Part shown: piece by piece, positions 24,344 to 32,101 of the stretch
Layout of the letters: the number at the start of each line of letters is the position of its first letter
Numbering within the stretch: position 1 is the stretch's first letter
Assembly: GCA_002315375.1 (NCBI GenBank)
Contig: DCHR01000041.1
Coordinates: forward strand, 53,015-86,817
Reading direction: 5' to 3'
From: Treponema sp. UBA1747
GTDB lineage: Bacteria; Spirochaetota; Spirochaetia; Treponematales; Treponemataceae
DNA: 33,803 bases
Translations under genes and position numbers: made by a program
The notes under the pieces: model-generated
Told to the model about the DNA's origin: nothing
Seen by the model: only the letters and a program-made list of their open reading frames with translations
Databases searched by the model: none

Positions 24344-24372
24344 AGAATAATAGAAATTAAGGGATTTTTCAA
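24344..24372 (-). promoter_or_regulatory. promoter of asnB
   Basis: TTGAAA (24372-24367), exactly 17 bases, TATTCT (24349-24344) on the minus strand, with eight bases to the first hexaloop stem, as at gltB. Confidence 0.8.
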
Positions 24373-24446
24373 GTGATTTGTAAAATTAATTCCTTTACCA
24401 GATATCTGATAAAATTCTTATATCATTAAGAACATTACCGTAATAA

Positions 24447-24460
24447 TATAATACCGAGGT
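24447..24460 (+). promoter_or_regulatory. -10 box and ribosome site of the YczE-like gene
   Basis: TATAAT (24447-24452) and GAGGT (24456-24460) before the ATG at 24467. No convincing -35 box was found. The gene is divergent from asnB. Confidence 0.45.
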
Positions 24461-24466
24461 AATTAA

Positions 24467-25183
24467 ATGAAATTCGACAGATTTTTTGTAAGACGCATTA
24501 TTATGTCTCTTTTCGGGGTAATCATCTGTTCTGTCAGTGTAGGCCTTTTCAAACTTGCCGCTCTCGGTGTTGATCCATTCCAGAGCTTCATGGCCGGTAT
24601 GGATGCACTGATTCCCATCAGTTTCGGAAACCTTTACACAATCGTGAATGTAATCCTTCTGCTTTTCAGCCTGATTTTTTACAGAAAGAATATCGGCCTT
24701 GCTACCTTCATCAACATGTTTCTTCTGGGATACATTACCCAGTTCTCCTACGAAACCTTCATGAGATGGTTCCCGGAACCTTCTATGTTTTTCCGCTTTG
24801 CCTCGCTGCTTATCGCAGTAGTTGTAATCTGTTTCGGTTCAGCCTTCTACATGACTGCAAACCTTGGAGTTTCAACCTACGATGCCGTTGCCATTACTCT
24901 GGTAGAAAAATGGCACATCTGGAAATTCAAGTATATCAGAATCTGTACAGACCTGGTCTGCGTTATCATCGGCTGTGTAATCTTTGTTATCGCCGGTCAC
25001 GGGATTAAAGAAATTCCCACAATTGCAGGAATCGGAACAATCATTACCGCCTTCTTCATGGGACCTCTTATCGACTTTTTCAACAATAAAATCGCAATTC
25101 CGTTCCTGAACAAAGGAAAACCTGTTGAAGAAACTCCTGCAGACGAAGTAACTTCTGGTGAGGATTTGAGAAAAGAAGATTAA
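24467..25183 (+). CDS. YczE/YitT-like integral membrane protein
   Basis: A 238-residue protein with about five hydrophobic segments. The pattern FGVIICSVSVGLFKLAALGVDPF...GNLYTIVNVILL and, in the second half, ICFGSAFYMTANLGVSTYDAVAI is typical of the YczE/YyaS/YitT membrane family, in which the two halves echo each other (LGVDPFQ and LGVSTYD). The function is not established. The C-terminal 20 residues are acidic and hydrophilic. It is monocistronic, and it converges on patB with a 44-base gap in which no terminator was recognised. Confidence 0.75.
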   Translation: MKFDRFFVRRIIMSLFGVIICSVSVGLFKLAALGVDPFQSFMAGMDALIPISFGNLYTIVNVILLLFSLIFYRKNIGLATFINMFLLGYITQFSYETFMRWFPEPSMFFRFASLLIAVVVICFGSAFYMTANLGVSTYDAVAITLVEKWHIWKFKYIRICTDLVCVIIGCVIFVIAGHGIKEIPTIAGIGTIITAFFMGPLIDFFNNKIAIPFLNKGKPVEETPADEVTSGEDLRKED

Positions 25184-25227
25184 AGGTAGGCTTTCAGGGG
25201 AAAAATAAGTTCAGCGATCTGTTCAGG

Positions 25228-26397
25228 TTACTGTCTGTTCTTACAGCTTTCAGCAAAAACCTTCAGCCTGTTCAGGGCATCTTTTACCATTGTGGAAGAA
25301 GTTGCCAGATTCAGGCGGATGAAGTTTTCACCGCCCTTTCCATACTGATTTCCTTCGCTTACCATAAGACCGGTTTCTGCCCTGAGCTGTTCCGCAAAGG
25401 ATTCTCCGTCAAGGCCCGAAGCTGAAATATCAATCCACATAAGGTAAGTTGCGTCAGATCTTACTGCCTTTAAAAGCGGGATTTCTTCCTTGATGAAAGT
25501 TTCTGCCATAAGGCGGTTGTTCCAGACATAAGAACGCATTTCCTCAAACCAGTCTTCACTTTTTGTAAAGGCGCTTACCGCAGCCTGAACTGCAAAAACA
25601 TTTGGTTCTCCGCATTCGTCAGTGTTCAGCCCGCGCCAGACTTTATGTCTCAAAACAGGATTCGGAACTACAACTGCCGAAGTGCTTAAGCCTGCAATAT
25701 TGAAAGATTTTGTGGGAGCCACTGCCATAATGCAGTTGTTTCTGCAGGTTTCATTTACGCTTGCAAAAGGAATGTATGATTTTCCCGGTTCCGTAATGTC
25801 ACAATGAATCTCATCACTGAAAACCACCACATTATTTTCTGCACAGAGTTCCCCTATCTTTGCAAGGATTTCCCTGCTCCAGATAATTCCGCATGGATTC
25901 TGCGGGTTGCACAGAACCATCATTGTGGTCTGTTTATCTTTCAGCTTGTTTTCCAGATCTGCAAAATCAATTTCGTAGCGTTCTCCGTCGTACTCCAACT
26001 GACACTCAACTGGATTCCGTCCGTTATTCACGATGGAATTGTAAAAAATATTGTAAGTGGGAGTCAAAAGAAGAACCTTTTCACCCGGTGTGGTGATTTT
26101 TCGGACAGTGCTGGAAAGAGTCGGAACAACTCCCGTTGAAAAGATGAGCCATTCCGGCAGGATTTCAAAATCGTATCTTTTTTTCCACCAGTAAATATAG
26201 GCGTCTTCCCAAGCCTTATCTATTTCGGCATAGCCTAAGGCCCCAAGTTCGGCACGTTCTACAAGGGCTTTCTTGATTTCTGGAGCGGTATCAAAATCCA
26301 TATCTGCAACCCAGAGAGCAATTTCATTTTCCTTTACGTTCCATTTGAGGGAATTGGTGGAACGTCTGTCCGGCAATATGTCAAAATTGTATTTCAT
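25228..26397 (-). CDS. PatB/MalY-type PLP-dependent C-S lyase
   Basis: A 389-residue fold-type I aminotransferase-like enzyme of the MalY/PatB group, whose members split cystathionine or cysteine conjugates to thiol/homocysteine, pyruvate and ammonia. It opens with FDILPDRRSTNSLKW, has ALWVADMDFDTAPEI, CNPQNPCGIIW, VVFSDEIHCDI and APTKSFNIAGL with the Schiff-base lysine. The ATG overlaps the stop of the DUF3737 gene by four bases (ATGA), so the two are translationally coupled. Exact substrate unknown; some members also act in regulation. Confidence 0.9.
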   Translation of the reverse strand: MKYNFDILPDRRSTNSLKWNVKENEIALWVADMDFDTAPEIKKALVERAELGALGYAEIDKAWEDAYIYWWKKRYDFEILPEWLIFSTGVVPTLSSTVRKITTPGEKVLLLTPTYNIFYNSIVNNGRNPVECQLEYDGERYEIDFADLENKLKDKQTTMMVLCNPQNPCGIIWSREILAKIGELCAENNVVVFSDEIHCDITEPGKSYIPFASVNETCRNNCIMAVAPTKSFNIAGLSTSAVVVPNPVLRHKVWRGLNTDECGEPNVFAVQAAVSAFTKSEDWFEEMRSYVWNNRLMAETFIKEEIPLLKAVRSDATYLMWIDISASGLDGESFAEQLRAETGLMVSEGNQYGKGGENFIRLNLATSSTMVKDALNRLKVFAESCKNRQ

Positions 26398-27284
26398 TGA
26401 AAAAGGTTCCTGTCTGAGATTTCTCTTGTTATTTTACCGATTTTGCTGCACTGGATTTTTGTTTTTTCAGGATCAATTTTAGTTTCATCCAGAATCAGTT
26501 CACCGATTTCATCAGCCATAATTACTCCGGAAAGAGGATTCTTTACGCTTAAAATCTGACCGCGGATTTGGGCATCAACATTTGAACAGTATTCAAAAGC
26601 AAGGTCTGTATTCTGAAGAGTACAGTTTTCAAGTTTAAGGCCGTCGATATAACAGAAGCCCTGGTTACTTTCGATTGTACAGTTCACAAACCGGAGATTT
26701 TTCGAATTCCATCCGATGTATTCGCCGATGATAACAGAATCGTAAACCGTAACATTTTCGCAGTTCCAGAAGGAATCCTTGCTGATAAGCCTTGAGTTAC
26801 GGACTTCGATATTTTTTCCGCCGTCAAAGAAATAGTTTCCGTCCAGGTCCAGGTTGTCGCATTTCATGTTTGAACTGTTCATGGCAAAGTAATCGCCTTT
26901 TGCCTGAACATTCTTCAGAGTGACGCCATCGCAGGTCCATAAAGTTTCATCAGCAACAGTAAAAACTACGTCTTCCAGGGTAACGTTCTTGCATCTTCTG
27001 AATTCTTTGGGAGCATCAATCTGAACATTCTTAAAATAAAGGTTTTCCGAATACCAGATTCCGGATTTTCCCAATTCAAAAAATGTACTTCCTTCAACCT
27101 TGATGTTTTTTGAATACCATAGAGGATACTTATAGCGGAAAGAGGTTCCGCCGATTTCCACATTTTCTGAATGTTTCAAAGGAGACTCACCGTCATCGAA
27201 TGTGGAATTCAAAACTTCCACATTTTTTACTCCATAAGCAGCCCTTTCACCGGTAAGCTTCAGATTTTCAATTTTCTGATTCAT
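26394..27284 (-). CDS. DUF3737 family protein, beta-helix-like
   Basis: A 296-residue soluble protein without signal peptide. It is built of about ten short repeats of the kind N-V-x-V-x-N/D-S/T (VEVLNSTF, VEIGGTSF, IKVEGSTFF, LYFKNVQI, VTLEDVVF, VTLKNVQA and so on), as expected for a right-handed parallel beta-helix. The DUF3737 family is commonly found next to PatB-type lyases, as here with a four-base overlap, but has no known function. It may modify or bind a substrate of the lyase; this is a guess. Confidence 0.78.
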   Translation of the reverse strand: MNQKIENLKLTGERAAYGVKNVEVLNSTFDDGESPLKHSENVEIGGTSFRYKYPLWYSKNIKVEGSTFFELGKSGIWYSENLYFKNVQIDAPKEFRRCKNVTLEDVVFTVADETLWTCDGVTLKNVQAKGDYFAMNSSNMKCDNLDLDGNYFFDGGKNIEVRNSRLISKDSFWNCENVTVYDSVIIGEYIGWNSKNLRFVNCTIESNQGFCYIDGLKLENCTLQNTDLAFEYCSNVDAQIRGQILSVKNPLSGVIMADEIGELILDETKIDPEKTKIQCSKIGKITREISDRNLFQ

Positions 27285-27329
27285 AACAAGGAGTCTCCTG
27301 ATACTTCAATTTTACGTTTACTGACTCTT

Positions 27330-27347
27330 TTAGTCCACTCTGACTAA
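27330..27347. promoter_or_regulatory. inverted repeat TTAGTC-N6-GACTAA (candidate operator)
   Basis: A perfect six-base dyad in the 175-base divergent region between the DUF3737-patB operon and the CPBP protease gene. A second dyad, TTCTGA-N6-TCAGAA (27405-27422), lies just before the protease gene. Either may bind a regulator; no direct evidence. Confidence 0.35.
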
Positions 27348-27459
27348 TTTTAAATGAATACCTTCATTAAATATATAAAAATTTACGTCCACCTTAAAAG
27401 AATTTTCTGATTTTTATCAGAAGTTTTATTATTATATGAATGAGAGAGAGGTACTAAAA

Positions 27460-28248
27460 ATGAATAATGGTTTCAACCGGTTTTCGAAGGTTTTCTTTGC
27501 CCTTTGCTACATGCTGATTTTCTATATTGCTTCAGGAGCAATTGCTGCAATAAAAAATCTTGATAAAATCCAGACCATGCTGGTCCAGGGCTGTTTTATC
27601 TGGACTTCTGTAATCCTTCTGGTTGTCTATTTTCTCATCCGATATAAATCTCCTGATAAAATCGGCTTCAGAAAAATAAAATGGGATTCCGCCAGACCTC
27701 TGCTTTATTTCATTCCTGTAATAATAGTCATCGGGACAAATCTTTGGGGCGGAGTAAACCCTGATAATACCGGCAAACTGGTTTTAGCAAGTCTCCTGGT
27801 TACATCTGCCGTAGGATTTTCTGAAGAAATAATCTGCCGGGGAATTGTCTTTACTTTACTGAAAGAAAAAAGCCTTTCTTACGGAATAATTGTTTCAGCC
27901 GTATGTTTCGGAGTCTGCCATCTTTTCAACATAATGGGGGGAGCTGATCTCGTAGGAACCCTGATTCAAATTTGTTTTGCCTTCTTCTACGGAATCGTAA
28001 TGGCCGTCATTTTCTATAAAACCAACAGCATTTTTCCTTGTGCAATTTTCCATTTACTTCATGACTTCTGTTCTTTCATCAGCATTGATGTTCCGATTAC
28101 AACAGACGTAGCAATCGGAATAATTCAAGGGGTAATCCTCATTGCTTACGGAATCTACTGCATGAAACTGTGTAAGGAAGATCCTGTTCCTACTAATCCC
28201 GATGTGAAAAATCAAAATGACGAACACCACTTAGAGTGTACGGTGTAA
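27460..28248 (+). CDS. CPBP-family intramembrane glutamic protease
   Basis: About 262 residues with six to eight hydrophobic segments. The CPBP/Abi motifs are present: EEIICRG (motif 1, EExxxR), FGVCHLFN (motif 2) and AIFHLLHD (motif 3), so the active site looks intact. These proteases act within the membrane on prenylated or other substrates and in bacteria are often linked to bacteriocin self-protection; no bacteriocin is seen here. An ATG at 27436 is in frame, but the GAGAGAGG sequence that follows it is a good ribosome site for the ATG at 27460, which is therefore chosen. The 3' end overlaps the convergent acetyltransferase gene by 56 bases. Confidence 0.85.
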   Translation: MNNGFNRFSKVFFALCYMLIFYIASGAIAAIKNLDKIQTMLVQGCFIWTSVILLVVYFLIRYKSPDKIGFRKIKWDSARPLLYFIPVIIVIGTNLWGGVNPDNTGKLVLASLLVTSAVGFSEEIICRGIVFTLLKEKSLSYGIIVSAVCFGVCHLFNIMGGADLVGTLIQICFAFFYGIVMAVIFYKTNSIFPCAIFHLLHDFCSFISIDVPITTDVAIGIIQGVILIAYGIYCMKLCKEDPVPTNPDVKNQNDEHHLECTV

Positions 28249-29200
28249 AATATTTTTCCCAGAAACCCCGGGCTGTCGGATTCATGGTTTCATAATCGAC
28301 ACCAAGAACCTTTTTACCAAGGTTACGGGCTTCTTCCACCGCAGCATCCACCAGAAGACGTGCAAGGCCGCCTCCCCTGTATTCTGGTGCCACAAACATT
28401 CCCGAAATATTAAGAATTGTGGAACCCGAAGAGACAAAGTTTTCAGCATCCCCTTCTGTTGTATCGATAAAGCCGATAAGTAAATCGTCAGGATTATAAA
28501 GTCCCAGAGTCACAAGTTCATCATCAGTTTCCCGGTTCTTTATGTATTCTTCAAACTGATTATCATTATGAATGCAGAAACATGGACTTTCAAAAAGGTG
28601 ATGAGAAAGGCTAAGACGGAGTTCGCGAAGACGAAGAAAATCATCCGATGTTGTCTGGCGAACAGAAAATCCCGGATTTTTTTCCATAACATCGGATTTT
28701 TTATATTCAGAAACATCCAGCATGGAATCGGCACAACGATTTCCAAATCCATACATATAGAGAGTTTCCATAAATGATGTTTCATGGCGGAAAAGAGTTA
28801 CGGAATTGTAGGTAGAACCTTCTTTTACGGCACGCTTCATGGCAGCCTGGACAAGCCGTTCCCAGACCTTTTTCATGTCGACCGTATCCATTTCCTTTAT
28901 GCCGTGAGCATGAAGAGGCGACCAGGAACCGTATTCAGTTTCAGTATTGTAAACGCCTTTGAATGGAGGATAAAAACAGAAATAACCCAGAAGTTCATTT
29001 CCATTTTCTCCTTCCCGAACAGCAGCAAACCCAAGTTTATCTCCGGCAAACCACTGGAGTTCTCCGGTTTTGTCACCTGTATCTGAAAACTCGGGAAGAA
29101 ACGGAATTAATTTTCTTTCACGCTCGTATCCTTTTTTAAAAAGTTCAAGAGCGCTGTCCAGATAATCTACAGTAAAATCGATAATTTTAAAATCTATCAT
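28193..29200 (-). CDS. GNAT family N-acetyltransferase
   Basis: About 335 residues. The C-terminal GNAT domain has the acetyl-CoA pattern GMFVAPEYRGGGLARLLVDA followed by EEARNLGKKVLGVDYETMNPTARGFWEKYF. The N-terminal half looks like a second, degenerate GNAT fold. The substrate is unknown. A GTG at 29203 could also start translation, but the ATG at 29200 is preferred, with a TAAAAT -10 box only six bases upstream. It overlaps the convergent protease gene at its 3' end. Confidence 0.85.
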   Translation of the reverse strand: MIDFKIIDFTVDYLDSALELFKKGYERERKLIPFLPEFSDTGDKTGELQWFAGDKLGFAAVREGENGNELLGYFCFYPPFKGVYNTETEYGSWSPLHAHGIKEMDTVDMKKVWERLVQAAMKRAVKEGSTYNSVTLFRHETSFMETLYMYGFGNRCADSMLDVSEYKKSDVMEKNPGFSVRQTTSDDFLRLRELRLSLSHHLFESPCFCIHNDNQFEEYIKNRETDDELVTLGLYNPDDLLIGFIDTTEGDAENFVSSGSTILNISGMFVAPEYRGGGLARLLVDAAVEEARNLGKKVLGVDYETMNPTARGFWEKYFTPYTLSGVRHFDFSHRD

Positions 29201-29206
29201 CACTTC

Positions 29207-29212
29207 ATTTTA
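29207..29212 (-). promoter_or_regulatory. -10 box of the acetyltransferase gene
   Basis: TAAAAT on the minus strand, six bases before the ATG at 29200 and without a ribosome site, suggesting a leaderless mRNA. The -35 region is poor. Confidence 0.4.
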
Positions 29213-29253
29213 TCACAGGATTTCCCGGAGAAAACAAAGTATTTCTTTAATCA

Positions 29254-29946
29254 CTATTTTATATAACTGACGATTTCTGATTTATCTTTTCTGGTTGTTG
29301 CACTTGAAACTGCATCCAGCTGATTTTCTTCGTATTTTCCAACCAGAAGAATGGCTTTAGCAGACATATCTTCAGGAATTCCTAAAACTTTCTGATAATA
29401 TGCTTTGTCTTCTCCATTCAGAACCATTGTTGGTGAACTGATGATTTTTGTTCCATAACCAAGAAGCACAGCTTCAACTGTCATAAGTTCTGTTGCAAGA
29501 CCAGCATCCAGTTCACTGCCATCCTTTGCACTAACAATGATTACAAGAGGACTGTCTGCAATACCTGCTTTTTTACCTGATGCCGGAGCTCCTGCCGGTG
29601 GGGCTGGAGGGAAATCCATTTCTTTTCCTTTACCTTTTCCTTTGCCCTTTACATCACCTTTTGGAGGAGCTTTTGGCATTTTCATCTTTCCGCCAATTTC
29701 GTTCAAAACTTCTTTGTTTGTTATTACCGAAAAATGCCATGGCTGCATATTGATTGCACTTTGAGCATTTACTCCGGCGTTCACAATTTTTTCAATATCA
29801 GCCTGAGGAACAGCCTCATCGGTAAAAGACTGAAAAGTTGTAATGTCTTCAATAATTGAAGCAGCATCTTTCTTATTACCTGCCGCAAAAACCATTGTGC
29901 CTGTTGCCATTAAAACCATTAATGCCGCAATTTTTGTTTTATTCAT
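29254..29946 (-). CDS. exported nitroreductase-fold protein
   Basis: A 230-residue protein with a signal peptide (residues about 1-22, cleavage near VFAAG). The rest resembles the FMN-dependent nitroreductase family: IEKIVNAGVNAQSAINMQPWHFSVITN is the usual FMN-binding segment, then DSPLVIIVSA, AGLATELMTVEAVLLGYGT and AKAILLVGKY. The typical N-terminal RxSxRxF arginines are absent. A low-complexity stretch rich in Lys, Gly and Pro (about residues 95-128: KGKGKGKGKE, PPAPPAGAPASG) interrupts the fold. Flavin enzymes are rarely exported this way; FMN binding is uncertain. AGGAGA is the ribosome site. Confidence 0.75.
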   Translation of the reverse strand: MNKTKIAALMVLMATGTMVFAAGNKKDAASIIEDITTFQSFTDEAVPQADIEKIVNAGVNAQSAINMQPWHFSVITNKEVLNEIGGKMKMPKAPPKGDVKGKGKGKGKEMDFPPAPPAGAPASGKKAGIADSPLVIIVSAKDGSELDAGLATELMTVEAVLLGYGTKIISSPTMVLNGEDKAYYQKVLGIPEDMSAKAILLVGKYEENQLDAVSSATTRKDKSEIVSYIK

Positions 29947-30114
29947 AGTTAGTTTTCTCCTGATTCATATAAATAATAAATCAGTAAAAATGATAACCTA
30001 TTTTTTTTACAAAAACTCGTTATTAAAAATAATTTCCTGTTGTTTTATTTTTTTTTCCAGAAGCTTCCGCAATTTAAGTGATTCTATGTGGCCTACAGAC
30101 TAAAAGAAGATTTC

Positions 30115-31479
30115 CTAACTAAGCAGCTTCCGTTTTTTCCAGATTCCGCTGTAATAGTAAATCATTGCAGGAATGGTAGTAAAATAAGGAGCCAGGAAGT
30201 AGCCCAGGAAGAAACCTTTAAGGCCAAGTCCCATCACAATACCTATAAGGTAACTCAGGGTAATGCGGGCTACAAAGCCGTCCAGAATTGAGAAGACAAG
30301 TGACATTTTTGAGTTTCCGATTCCCTGGATGAAACCATTATAAGGAGTCATACAGGCCAGAGCCGGAGCCCCCACTGCCATACACATCATATAAAGAGGT
30401 GCCATGCCCAGTACTTCCGGATCTTTTGAGAAAAGACTGAAACAGCCTGCAGGGAAAAGAACAAAGATTGATGTAAGGATTCCCCAGAAAATAATTGAAC
30501 TGACAAGTCCCAGCTGAATTCCCTTATGAACACGGTCCATTTTTCCGGCAGCAATATTCTGCCCAACCATGCTGCTTACGAATGCCCCTACGGCCCCCGA
30601 CATTACAAAGCCCAGACTCTGAAGACGGCTTCCAACACCGAAAGTTGCAGATGCAACAACACCGAACGTGTTTACCAGGGCGCATACGAACATCATGCTG
30701 ATATCAATACTGCTGCTCTGAAGCGCAAAAGGAATTCCCAGTTTAAGAAGTTTAGCCGATGTCCCGCTTTCAGGAATAAAACTTTTAAGATGGAAATCAA
30801 AGTGGAAGGATTCCTTACGTCTTGCAAGAAAGATAAGTGCGATTACAAAACTTACGGCCTGACCGATAATTGTTGCCCAGGCAGCCCCTGCGGCACCCAT
30901 TTTAAAATAACCTACCAGAAGAAGGTCTCCGGTTAAATTTACGATTGTTGAAATAAAAATGAAAAGAAGAGGTCTCTTTGAATCCCCCATTCCGCGGAGA
31001 ACAGCTGAAACCATATTATAGCCGTAAGTAAAAAGGATACCTCCCGAGCAGACCCTCATATAAGATACTGCCATAGGAAAGCTTTCTTCAGGAGTATTCA
31101 TAAGTTTTAAAACACCTTCAGAAAATATAAATCCGATGAAAGTCATTAAAATTCCAAGAATACCAACCAGTGTAAAAACCGTTCCGATTGTCACATTCAA
31201 CCGGTTATATTCTTTTGCCCCAATCAGCTGACTGATGAAAACCTGTCCGCCGACAGAAAATCCGATACAAAGTGTTGCCATAAGGTTGAAGACCTGGCTT
31301 CCGATTGTAATTGCAGAAAGTCCTGCACTGCCTACAAATTTTCCAACGATGACCATATCAACAAGGCCGTAACAAAGCTGCAGCGCATTTGCAAACATTA
31401 CAGGGAGTGTGAAAACCACCATCTTCTTGAAAACAGATCCCTGTGTCATATCATTAATAATTGCTTTTGAATCACTCAT
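30115..31479 (-). CDS. MATE family efflux transporter
   Basis: A 454-residue membrane protein with about twelve hydrophobic segments. It exports drugs or metabolites with Na+ or H+. Diagnostic segments are LPVMFANALQLCYGLVDMVIVGKFVG, GFSVGGQVFISQLIGAKEYNRLN, the second-half equivalent GAFVSSMVGQNIAAGKMDRV, and AVLRGMGDSKRPLLF. It is the usual family length. No ribosome site is seen; a TATAAT box lies eight bases before the ATG, so the mRNA may be leaderless. No gene follows in the same operon. Confidence 0.92.
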   Translation of the reverse strand: MSDSKAIINDMTQGSVFKKMVVFTLPVMFANALQLCYGLVDMVIVGKFVGSAGLSAITIGSQVFNLMATLCIGFSVGGQVFISQLIGAKEYNRLNVTIGTVFTLVGILGILMTFIGFIFSEGVLKLMNTPEESFPMAVSYMRVCSGGILFTYGYNMVSAVLRGMGDSKRPLLFIFISTIVNLTGDLLLVGYFKMGAAGAAWATIIGQAVSFVIALIFLARRKESFHFDFHLKSFIPESGTSAKLLKLGIPFALQSSSIDISMMFVCALVNTFGVVASATFGVGSRLQSLGFVMSGAVGAFVSSMVGQNIAAGKMDRVHKGIQLGLVSSIIFWGILTSIFVLFPAGCFSLFSKDPEVLGMAPLYMMCMAVGAPALACMTPYNGFIQGIGNSKMSLVFSILDGFVARITLSYLIGIVMGLGLKGFFLGYFLAPYFTTIPAMIYYYSGIWKKRKLLS

Positions 31480-31487
31480 AAGGGAAG

Positions 31488-31493
31488 ATTATA
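31488..31493 (-). promoter_or_regulatory. -10 box of the MATE gene
   Basis: Perfect TATAAT on the minus strand, eight bases before the start codon; A-rich sequence takes the place of a clear -35 box. Confidence 0.5.
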
Positions 31494-31570
31494 TCAAATA
31501 ATTTTTTTTTGGTTTTAACGTATATAAAAATCAAACATTTCATTCCAAAGCAAAAAATGCTAATTCAAGC

Positions 31571-31680
31571 CAAATAACACTCCCGCAATAAACAATGGAG
31601 GCCTCCCGCGGGTCCCCGTCGCTCGCTTCGCTCGACTCCTTGCCCACGGTACTCCATTGTTTTTGCTCGCGTGTTATTTG
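31571..31680. repeat. 110-base inverted-repeat element (complete copy)
   Basis: Left arm CAAATAACAC...ACAATGGAG (31571-31600) and right arm CTCCATTGT...GTGTTATTTG (31652-31680) pair almost throughout. The GC-rich centre contains CCCGCGGG and the near-palindrome CGCTCGCTTCGCTCG. The last 24 bases recur at positions 1-24. It is non-coding, and most likely a dispersed MITE- or REP-like element. Confidence 0.7.
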
Positions 31681-32050
31681 ATTTACATTCACATGTTTTT
31701 TTTACTTGGGTTAATAATGTTTGATTTATATGTACAATTAATTCAAAGGCAAGGTAATAAATAACGATGCCATTTGGCAGCAAAACCGGTGATGTCACAT
31801 GACAACATTTCTTTCGGCTGCTTTTCTAGGGAGATTTCGGCTAGCAGATTATGTGTAAACAACTTATTTCCAGGTAATTAGGTAAGTTATACATCTCGTT
31901 GTATACAAAAACAGCAAATGTTTACAAGTATAGATAGAAGAAAACCTCTTTGTAATACAAACTTTATCTTGCTGTCAAACCGTTCCGGTTTTCCAGACAG
32001 AAAACCCTTTATATACCTGTATTTTTTCGAAGTTGCCACATGGCACCTTT
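31681..32050. other. gene-free AT-rich stretch with small dyads
   Basis: No convincing reading frame on either strand. It holds three similar short dyads, TGCCA-TT-TGGCA (31768-31779), TGTCA-CA-TGACA (31793-31804) and TGCCA-CA-TGGCA (32034-32045), the palindrome TTGTATACAA (31899-31908), and TATACA-N6-TGTATA overlapping it. It could hold operators, a small RNA or the remains of a lost gene; nothing decides between these. Confidence 0.4.
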
Positions 32051-32087
32051 AAAAAAAGAAATCCCGAAGATACTTATCTTCGGGATT
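32051..32087 (-). terminator. intrinsic terminator of the histidine phosphatase gene
   Basis: AATCCCGAAGATA / TATCTTCGGGATT (32087-32060), a perfect 13-base-pair stem, followed on the minus strand by TCTTTTTTT, about 15 bases past the stop. Confidence 0.88.
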
Positions 32088-32101
32088 CATTTCCTTTCCA
32101 A

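Noticed and set aside
31565..31798. A 77-codon minus-strand open frame
   Set aside because: It runs through the inverted-repeat element and has low-complexity, arginine-rich translation without a ribosome site.
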